Source: Deltaproteobacteria bacterium (lineage in GTDB: Bacteria > Desulfobacterota_B > Binatia > Binatales > Binataceae). From it: 7,809 nucleotides of DNA. The stretch covers positions 1-7,809 of the forward strand of contig JAKAVX010000105.1 in assembly GCA_021827465.1 (NCBI GenBank). Direction: 5' to 3'. Below, piece after piece: positions 1-5,401 of the stretch. The notes under the pieces are model-generated. The model was not told the DNA's origin, searched no databases, and saw nothing but the letters and a program-made list of their open reading frames with translations. How positions within the stretch are numbered: position 1 is the stretch's first letter; each line of letters starts with the position of its first letter. Made by a program: the position numbers and the translations under genes.

Positions 1-4
1 CGGT

Positions 5-81
5 GGGGCTGTAGCTCAGTTTGGGAGAGCGCCTGAATGGCATTCAGGAGGTCGACGGTTCGATCCCGTTCAGCTCCACCA
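5..81 (+). tRNA. tRNA-Ala, anticodon GGC
   Basis: All four cloverleaf arms can be drawn. The 7-bp acceptor stem (5-11 with 71-77) contains a G3:U70 wobble, the main identity element for alanyl-tRNA synthetase. The D stem is 14-17 with 27-30. The anticodon stem (32-36 with 44-48) is a perfect CCTGA/TCAGG pair with loop ATGGCAT, which puts anticodon GGC at 39-41, reading GCC and GCU. The T arm is 54-58 with 66-70, loop TTCGATC. Discriminator A78 is followed by an encoded CCA (79-81), so the 3' end is gene-encoded. Its promoter lies to the left of the window or in the first four bases. The 3' end is not repeated elsewhere in the window, so there is no sign of use as an integration site. Confidence 0.97.
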
Positions 82-111
82 AGAAAACCCGCCCGATCTC
101 CGCTTCGCGGG
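81..111 (-). terminator. Weak candidate terminator of the propeller gene
   Basis: Read on the minus strand, CCCGC (107-111) can pair with GCGGG (88-92) across a 14-base loop that could itself fold (CCGC-GAA-GCGG). It is followed by TTTTCTT (87-81). The T run abuts the CCA end of the oppositely oriented tRNA gene, so this would end transcription from the minus-strand gene at the tRNA boundary. The stem is only 5 bp with a large loop, so support is modest. The rest of the 82-189 gap shows nothing I can interpret. Confidence 0.3.
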
Positions 112-189
112 ACTGTGCCGCGGCTCGTCGTTCAGCATATTGTTGCCGCTCGAGTAGAAAGGCGTTGCGTCGGGATCCAATGAACATCT

Positions 190-3100
190 TCACGGGTCGA
201 TAGGACTTGCGCCTGCTTCCCTCAGGCTGGCGTTGAGGCGGGTGAGGTCGCGATGCTTCATCTGCTGCCACGCGTGGAGCTGGTCGGCCAGTATCTTCGA
301 CAGCTTCGCATACGACGCCAATGCGTCCGCGCTGGGATCGGCGTCGGCGCCGTCAACGGCCCGTTCGAGCTTCCGCAGGTCGATCGAGATCGCGCGTAGG
401 CTGTCGGTCCGGCGCGGCGGCGTGGCCGTCAGATTGCGCGGATTCGGCGGCTGCGTACTGACGCCGGAGAGATCCGACATCCTCGCCATCAATTCGGAGA
501 TCTGATCCCGCATCCGATTGGCATGATCGAGCCGTGACTGAAGCGCCTTGAGTATCCGGGTCGCATCGGCGCACGCCGCAGACGCCTCAGCGGATGCCAT
601 TTCGACCTTCTCCGCCAGCACGAATTCGCGCATCAGGGCCGCTTCCGAGACTTTTACGCGAGGGTCCGGCTTGACCGTCAGCGGCTCCGTATAGTCGTGC
701 CCGTCAACGTCGAGAGAGACAGTGTAATGGCCTGGCGGCGCCCATGCGCCGTTCGTCTTCGACATCTTCGGCGGGCCGGTCACGGAGGGTTTCGGATAGC
801 GCAGGTTCCAGACGAAGCGATGCATCCCCGGCGCCGCCAACAAGACCATCGGCGGTGGCACCCATTCCGATGCGAACTTGAGCGTTGCGGGGTTCGGCGG
901 TGTGATCTTTTCCGCACTGCTGAAGCTGCAGACCTTGCGACTCTGCGCATCGAGCATCGTCAGCGTCACCGGGCCTTTGACCGTCTTCGGCAGCACGTAA
1001 TCGATTATGGCGCCGTCGAGTGGATTTGCCGCCATCGGCTCGTCCTTCGGCATCGGAGTGCCCGCGAACGGAACCGGGCGCATTCGGATCGCGGCGGCCG
1101 GCTTGAACAGGATTACGCCGGTGGTAGGCGCAGTATCGATCTGCCGGAGCGCCGTGATGTCGTCCATGATCCAGAAGCCGCGGCCGTGCGTCGCGATCAC
1201 GAGATCGTTGCCATGCACGTCGATATCGCGCACCGAGGTCATCGGGAGATTCTGTTGCAACGACTGCCAATGCCCGCCGTCGTCGAACGACACGTACATC
1301 CCTTTTTCGGTGCCCGCGTATAGCAGTGCCTTGCGTATCGGATCCTCGCGCACCACGTTGACGAAACTGTCCGCGGGGATTCCGGCGGTGATCAGAGTCC
1401 AGCTCTGGCCGCCGTCGCGAGTGCGGTAGATGTAGGGCGCGTCGTCGTCCAGGCGATGGCGGTCGATCGCGAGGTAGGCGGCGTCAGCGTTGAAATGCGA
1501 CGGCTCGATCCCGGCTACCTTCGACCACGGCGTCAGCTCCTTCGGCGTTACCTTGCGCCAATGAAGACCGCCGTCGTCGGTGCGCCATACGAGCCCGTCG
1601 TCGGTTCCCACCCATAGCGAACCCGTATGCAAGGGCGAGGGCGCGATCGTATAGATCACGCCGCGGCGCTCGCTCACGCGATCGTAGTCGGCCGCCGTGG
1701 GCGCATCGAGATTGGGCGGTATAGCAGAATGGGCTCGCGTCAGGTCGGGGCTTATCTGCGTCCAATGAAGGCCGCCGTCGGCGGTGCGGAACAGACGCTG
1801 ATTCGCGAAGTACAGCGCCTTCTTGTCGCGCTTGGAAAACACCAGCGGCAACGTCCACGCGCCGCGGAAATGAATCTTCGGATAAGCGAGCGTCGGATCG
1901 ACGTCGCGGGTCTGGCCGGTGCGCGTGTTGAGCTTTTGGACTCGGCCTCCGTAAACGATATGCGGATTGTCAGGATCGGGAGCGATCATGTCGTTTTCGC
2001 CGCCGGCGGTGACTTCGTGAAACTGCTCCATCGTGATTCCGTCGCCGCCGCTCGTTCTGCTTGGCAAGGCGACCGCGCCGGAGTCCTGCTGCGCGCCGTA
2101 AACCCAATACGGAAAACGATTGTCGGTGCTGACGTGGTAGATTTGCGCGGTCGGCTGGTTGTACCAACTGCTCCATGTCTTTCCGCCGTCGAGGGTGATA
2201 ATCGCGCCCTGGTCAACGCCGAGAATTCGCCGATTGGGATTGGTCGGATCGATCCACAGATCGTGGAAATCGTCGCCAGTGGGGTCGCCTTTCAACGCGA
2301 TGAAATGCATCCCGCCGTCGTCCGAGCGCAGCATGATCGTGTTCATCACGTAGATGCGATTCGCGTCCTTCGGATCGACCGTCAGCCGGCAGAAATACCA
2401 TCCGCGCTTCCAGATACGCCCGTCGCGTGAGACGTGCGTCCAATGGACGCCGCCGTCGTCGGAGCGGTAGAGGCCGCCTTCGCCGCCGAGCGCGTCGATG
2501 AGCGCATAGACGCGATCTGGCTTGCTCGGCGCGAGCGCGATTCCGATACGTCCGGGATGCGCCGGGAAACCGTTTCCTTTTATCTGGCGCCAATGATTAC
2601 CGCCGTCGCGCGAGACGTAGAGGCCGCTGCCGGGTCCGTTCGACGGCGGATACACGCTCCAGGGTGGACGCCGCGTCTGCCATAGCGCGGCGTAAATCGT
2701 GTCGGGATCACCGGGCTTGAACGCAAGATCGACGGCGCCGGTGTTGTCATCCTTGAACAGAACGCGCGTCCAATGCTTGCCGCCGTCGGCGGAGCGGAAC
2801 ACGCCGCGCTCTGCGTTGGGGCCGTAAGCATGACCCAGCGCGGCGACCAATACGACGTTGGGATTTCGCGGATCGACCAGGATGCGGCCGATCTGGCGGC
2901 TGTCGGCGAGCCCGACAAAAGTCCAATGCCTGCCGGCGTCCGTCGATTTGTAGATACCGTCGCCGTGGGCGATATCCGAACGCATGTCCGCCTCGCCCGT
3001 GCCGACATAAATGATTCGCGGGTCCGACGATGCGATCGCCAGCGCGCCGATCGAGCCGACCGGCTCGCTATCGAAAATCGGTTGCCAGGTGCGCCCGGCG

Positions 3101-3333
3101 TCCTTTGTGGCCCATACGCCACCGTCCACCGCGCCGAAATAAAAGTGGCGATCGTCGCCGGGGATACCGCTCACCGTAAGAACTCGCCCACCGCGGAACG
3201 GACCGATCAGGCGCCATTGCAGGGCCTGGTAAAGCGATGGATCGACCCTGACCTTGGCGTATGCGCGAGGAAGCGCGGAGATCGCGGCGACAAGCACCGC
3301 CAGAGTGAGCACATCAAGATGACGTATTCGCAC
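190..3333 (-). CDS. Secreted VPS10/sortilin-type Asp-box beta-propeller protein
   Basis: Predicted exported protein of about 1047 residues. The chosen start is GTG at 3333: it follows a G-rich GGGTGGGG stretch with 8 bases between the last G and GTG, and it gives a clean Sec signal peptide (basic MRIRH, hydrophobic LDVLTLAVLVAAISAL, cleavage after AYA near residue 26). The frame is open to a TTG at 3381, but that start has no binding site and would bury the signal peptide. Residues 30-725 carry eleven Asp-box motifs, [ST]xDxGx[HTS][WF], near 76, 130, 181, 241, 291, 337, 380, 517, 585, 638 and 682, each marking a blade hairpin of a BNR/VPS10-like propeller. A THGRGFWIMDD motif (715-725) closes the propeller. 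Residues about 735-890 look like Ig/FnIII-type beta sandwiches (FVWNLRYP near 840, then APPGHYTVSL). The C-terminus (about 895-1047) is helical and charged. Such proteins are often annotated as glycosyl hydrolases, but I see no catalytic residues that justify this. A role in binding or processing extracellular protein or glycan is possible; the function is unknown. Confidence 0.9.
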   Translation of the reverse strand: MRIRHLDVLTLAVLVAAISALPRAYAKVRVDPSLYQALQWRLIGPFRGGRVLTVSGIPGDDRHFYFGAVDGGVWATKDAGRTWQPIFDSEPVGSIGALAIASSDPRIIYVGTGEADMRSDIAHGDGIYKSTDAGRHWTFVGLADSRQIGRILVDPRNPNVVLVAALGHAYGPNAERGVFRSADGGKHWTRVLFKDDNTGAVDLAFKPGDPDTIYAALWQTRRPPWSVYPPSNGPGSGLYVSRDGGNHWRQIKGNGFPAHPGRIGIALAPSKPDRVYALIDALGGEGGLYRSDDGGVHWTHVSRDGRIWKRGWYFCRLTVDPKDANRIYVMNTIMLRSDDGGMHFIALKGDPTGDDFHDLWIDPTNPNRRILGVDQGAIITLDGGKTWSSWYNQPTAQIYHVSTDNRFPYWVYGAQQDSGAVALPSRTSGGDGITMEQFHEVTAGGENDMIAPDPDNPHIVYGGRVQKLNTRTGQTRDVDPTLAYPKIHFRGAWTLPLVFSKRDKKALYFANQRLFRTADGGLHWTQISPDLTRAHSAIPPNLDAPTAADYDRVSERRGVIYTIAPSPLHTGSLWVGTDDGLVWRTDDGGLHWRKVTPKELTPWSKVAGIEPSHFNADAAYLAIDRHRLDDDAPYIYRTRDGGQSWTLITAGIPADSFVNVVREDPIRKALLYAGTEKGMYVSFDDGGHWQSLQQNLPMTSVRDIDVHGNDLVIATHGRGFWIMDDITALRQIDTAPTTGVILFKPAAAIRMRPVPFAGTPMPKDEPMAANPLDGAIIDYVLPKTVKGPVTLTMLDAQSRKVCSFSSAEKITPPNPATLKFASEWVPPPMVLLAAPGMHRFVWNLRYPKPSVTGPPKMSKTNGAWAPPGHYTVSLDVDGHDYTEPLTVKPDPRVKVSEAALMREFVLAEKVEMASAEASAACADATRILKALQSRLDHANRMRDQISELMARMSDLSGVSTQPPNPRNLTATPPRRTDSLRAISIDLRKLERAVDGADADPSADALASYAKLSKILADQLHAWQQMKHRDLTRLNASLREAGASPIDP
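1267..3108 (-). repeat. Asp-box coding repeats within the propeller gene
   Basis: The eleven Asp boxes are visible at DNA level as imperfect repeats. On the plus strand, a core resembling CCAATG followed by about 5 variable bases and CCGCCGTCG recurs, with CCAATG at 1267, 1558, 1762, 2440, 2590, 2770 and 2923. CCAATG is the complement of CATTGG, the His-Trp codons that end the motif, and CCGCCGTC covers the Asp-Gly-Gly part. Spacing is about 135-180 bp between consecutive boxes in the 5' half of the gene (2321-3108). A gap of about 390 bp separates box 7 from box 8. The repeats follow the protein fold and are not a mobile or tandem DNA element. Confidence 0.8.
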
Positions 3334-3600
3334 GGTCAGTTCCCCACCCTTTTTCGGAGGATAGAGAAGAAACGCTTCCAAGTGTCACGCATTGAAAATC
3401 GAAACCGATACATAGCATCGCGGACGGCTCGGCGAGAACCGCGCGACGCGAGCGTGGTGCTATCACAAGCGGGCGCGTCTCGATTGTCTGAAATGCGATC
3501 GACCGTTGCGCGTGCAGTCCTTCGCGAGATACGGCTACTTTGTTGGATCGGAACGCATGCACGAGCCTCACGCTGCGAGGCCGCTATCGTGGAGACGTGA
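3334..3600. other. Divergent intergenic region between propeller gene and nudC
   Basis: This 267-bp stretch separates two divergently transcribed genes and must hold both promoters. The part next to the propeller gene (3350-3420) is AT-richer than its surroundings. On the minus strand a TATGTA element (3414-3409) could be a -10 box, but the matching -35 (TTCTCG, 18-bp spacer) is poor. On the plus strand a TTGAAA (3392-3397) has no good -10 partner. On the nudC side, GGAG (3591-3594) lies 6 bases before the ATG. I see no strong inverted repeat that would mark an operator. Confidence 0.5.
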
Positions 3601-4524
3601 ATGATTCCTTTTACAGGCAACCCTCTTAATCGCGCGAGCGAAAAACGCACCGACTCCCATTGGATCGCCGCCAAACGCCGCGATCCGTCCTCGCTCATGC
3701 TTCCGCTATGGCGTCTGGCGCCGCTTCTTCTTGGCCCGGACACGTCCTCGGGCCCGACAGAGCTTGGCCTGATGCGCCCCGAGATTGTGGATTCGCTGGC
3801 TGACGATGAAGCGGCATGCGTATTTCTCGGTCTGGACGGCGACACGGCGATATTTGCAATCGACATCTCCAAAGCCGACGACCCCGCCAAGGAAGGGCCG
3901 CTCGGCGGACTGGGCCACTTCCGCGACGCTCGGATGGCGGCGCAAATAGTCTCCGTGAGGGACGCGGCGATCATCGCGCAGGCAAAAGCTCTCATCGACT
4001 GGCATCAGCGCCACGGCTACTGTCCGCGATGCGGGGCGGCGACCAAAATGATGGATGCCGGTTATCGGCGCCTGTGCGACAAATGCAACGCGGAGCATTT
4101 TCCGCGCGTCGATCCCGTCGTCATCATGCTCGCGACCGACGGCGACGCGTGTCTGGTGGGACGCGGCAAGCATTTTCCGCCCGCGATGTTCTCCGCACTG
4201 GCCGGCTTCATGGAGCCGGGTGAGACGATCGAGGAAGCGGTGCGGCGCGAACTGATGGAGGAGGCTTCTGTCAGAGTTGGCGGGGTGACCTACTACGCCA
4301 CGCAGCCGTGGCCGTTTCCCTCCTCACTGATGATCGGATGTTTCGCGAAGGCGGAGAGCCGCGACGTGAAGGTTGACGACAACGAACTCGCCGAGGTGCG
4401 ATGGCTGGAGCGCAGCCTCGCCCGCGACCTGGTCTCAGGAAAGCGCGTCGACGGCATGCAGGTGCCCCCGTCGATCGCAATCGCGCATCACCTGATCAAG
4501 GCATGGGCTCTCGATGAAACATGA
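3601..4524 (+). CDS. nudC: NAD(+)/NADH diphosphatase (Nudix hydrolase NudC)
   Basis: Cytoplasmic enzyme of the family that splits NAD(H) into NMN(H) and AMP and, in E. coli, removes NAD caps from RNA 5' ends. The 307 residues show the three-part family layout. An N-terminal Nudix-like domain (about 15-130) is followed by a zinc ribbon with Cys141, Cys144, Cys159 and Cys162 (CPRCG and CDKC), running into the family sequence AEHFPRVDPVVI. The catalytic Nudix box follows (202-224), with Gly202, Glu208, Arg216, Glu217, Glu220 and Glu221 in place. The NudC-specific motif downstream is TQPWPFPSS (234-242), close to the usual SQPWPFPxS. One change stands out: the Gly near the end of the Nudix box (EExGU) is Ser223 (EEASV, codon TCT). 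The metal-binding Glu residues are intact, so the enzyme should be active. ATG 3601 has GGAG 6 bases upstream. E. coli NudC is about 257 residues; the extra length here is mostly N-terminal. Confidence 0.95.
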   Translation: MIPFTGNPLNRASEKRTDSHWIAAKRRDPSSLMLPLWRLAPLLLGPDTSSGPTELGLMRPEIVDSLADDEAACVFLGLDGDTAIFAIDISKADDPAKEGPLGGLGHFRDARMAAQIVSVRDAAIIAQAKALIDWHQRHGYCPRCGAATKMMDAGYRRLCDKCNAEHFPRVDPVVIMLATDGDACLVGRGKHFPPAMFSALAGFMEPGETIEEAVRRELMEEASVRVGGVTYYATQPWPFPSSLMIGCFAKAESRDVKVDDNELAEVRWLERSLARDLVSGKRVDGMQVPPSIAIAHHLIKAWALDET

Positions 4525-4608
4525 CCGAGGTCAGGCGGTGACTTCTCTCCGCGAATCCCTCCCGACACGCGGCCGCGCAAGGGTTGCCCATCGCCTGTGT
4601 GATCGGTT

Positions 4609-4638
4609 TTGACCATGACGCGCCCGGACGGCTATTCT
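4609..4638 (+). promoter_or_regulatory. Sigma70-like promoter candidate for carbonic anhydrase
   Basis: TTGACC (4609-4614, five of six matches to the -35 consensus) is followed after 18 bp by TATTCT (4633-4638, four of six matches to the -10 consensus). Transcription would start near 4645 and run about 175 bases to the ATG at 4820. It is the best promoter match I found in the window's intergenic DNA. Its position downstream of nudC suggests the carbonic anhydrase is transcribed separately, though read-through from nudC is not excluded. Confidence 0.45.
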
Positions 4639-4806
4639 TGTGGGGCCGATTCCCGGCTGCTCCGCGATGTCAGTGCAGGTGTCTCAAGGCGCTGGAATCG
4701 GCGTTACACACTATCACCATCTCCGTCGCACGCCGTATCGGAATGCGCGTCCGTCGCGAAAGTCAGGGCGGCGCGGGAGATATTACCGGTTCACTCGCTG
4801 AGCAAC

Positions 4807-4811
4807 AGGAG
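4807..4811 (+). promoter_or_regulatory. Ribosome binding site of carbonic anhydrase
   Basis: AGGAG is 8 bases before the ATG at 4820. This fixes that start over other in-frame options, and the resulting N-terminus (MSTIDDAL) matches the length expected for the family. Confidence 0.75.
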
Positions 4812-4819
4812 ATTGCCGC

Positions 4820-5320
4820 ATGAGCACGATTGACGACGCCCTGAAGTCGAATCAGCAGTACGCGCAGAACTTCAAACTCGGAAATCTTCCGATACCACCC
4901 GCGAAAAAGCTGGCCGTGGTCGCATGCATGGACGCGCGGCTCACGGTCGAGGAATTCCTCGGCCTCAAGACCGGCGACGCGCACATCATCCGCAACGCCG
5001 GCGGTATCGTCACCGACGACGCGGTACGCTCGCTCCTTATCTCGCACTACCTGCTCGGCACCAACGAGTTCATGATCATCAATCATACGAACTGCGGGAT
5101 GCAGTCGTTCAATGACGACGAACTGCGAGAGCGGCTCGAGCGCGAAAAGGGGACCGCGGTCGTCGGCCCCGACCATTTCTACTCTTTCGCCGACCTGCGC
5201 GAGAACGTCCGCCGCCAGATTCAGCGCGTGAAGGCGCATCCGTGGATACCGAAGGAAATTCCCGTGCGCGGATTTGTCTTCGACGTGAAGACCGGCAAGC
5301 TCGACGAGGTGAAGGTGTAA
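4820..5320 (+). CDS. Beta-class carbonic anhydrase, short Rv1284-like type
   Basis: Zinc enzyme that interconverts CO2 and bicarbonate in the cytoplasm. The 166 residues match the short beta-class group typified by Mycobacterium tuberculosis Rv1284 (about 163 residues). Zinc ligands are Cys36 (in VVACMDAR), His89 and Cys92 (in NHTNCG). The Asp38-Arg40 dyad that gates the active site is present. Other family marks are GDAHIIRNAGG (52-62) and the following DDAVRSLLISHYLLGT helix. No signal peptide is seen. The C-terminal strand (RGFVFDVKTGKLDEV) is also typical. The gene follows nudC on the same strand but after 295 bp with its own promoter candidate, and it converges on the formamidase-like gene across a shared hairpin. 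A housekeeping role in supplying bicarbonate or buffering pH is likely. Confidence 0.95.
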   Translation: MSTIDDALKSNQQYAQNFKLGNLPIPPAKKLAVVACMDARLTVEEFLGLKTGDAHIIRNAGGIVTDDAVRSLLISHYLLGTNEFMIINHTNCGMQSFNDDELRERLEREKGTAVVGPDHFYSFADLRENVRRQIQRVKAHPWIPKEIPVRGFVFDVKTGKLDEVKV

Positions 5321-5351
5321 ATCGGCGCGCGATATCGCGTCTCGAAGAAAA

Positions 5352-5383
5352 ACGGGGCGAATGGGTTTTCCCATTCGCCCCGT
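5352..5383. terminator. Strong hairpin terminator between convergent genes
   Basis: A perfect 14-bp stem (5352-5365 with 5370-5383) closes a TTTT loop. On the minus strand it is followed by five T residues (5352-5348, the first being the last stem base) and then CTT, a standard intrinsic terminator for the dmfA2-like gene, whose stop is 18 bp away. On the plus strand the hairpin lies 31 bp after the carbonic anhydrase stop, but the tail is GTGTTCAATT with no real T run. It should therefore work best for the minus-strand gene and only partly for the plus strand. Confidence 0.9.
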
Positions 5384-5401
5384 GTGTTCAATTGAACCCG
5401 G

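Larger units (their letters stand above)
4525..4819 (+). other. Gap between nudC and carbonic anhydrase
   Basis: These 295 bp hold no gene I can support. A short inverted repeat, TGACC-GA-GGTCA (4522-4533), overlaps the nudC stop codon but has no T run, so it is not a convincing terminator. A sigma70-like promoter candidate lies at 4609-4638, which would leave an mRNA leader of about 175 bases for the carbonic anhydrase. An open frame from a TTG at 4584 ends at 4823, with its TGA overlapping the next ATG as ATGA. It has no properly spaced binding site, it spans the promoter candidate and it is unusually Cys/Arg-rich, so I do not call it. Confidence 0.5.

Noticed and set aside
5..189. tRNA-Ala as an integration site for a genomic island
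   Set aside because: There is no integrase gene, no repeat of the tRNA 3' end and no composition change in the neighbouring DNA within the window.
44..271. Minus-strand frame ending in VELNGIEPSTS
   Set aside because: This tail is the antisense translation of the tRNA-Ala gene, a well-known false protein sequence. The rest overlaps the end of the propeller gene in another frame.
190..3333. Naming the propeller protein a sialidase or glycosyl hydrolase
   Set aside because: Asp boxes occur in many non-enzymatic propellers, and I see no sialidase-like arginine triad or Tyr/Glu nucleophile pair.
2773..3600. 275-codon plus-strand frame ending right before the nudC ATG
   Set aside because: It lies mostly antisense to the propeller gene and shows no family features. 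Its stop beside the nudC start looks like chance, since GGAG serves nudC itself.
4584..4823. 79-codon frame whose stop overlaps the carbonic anhydrase start (ATGA)
   Set aside because: It has a TTG start with AAGGG directly adjacent (no spacing), it overlaps the best promoter candidate and it shows no recognisable protein features. It is kept only as a remark on the leader.
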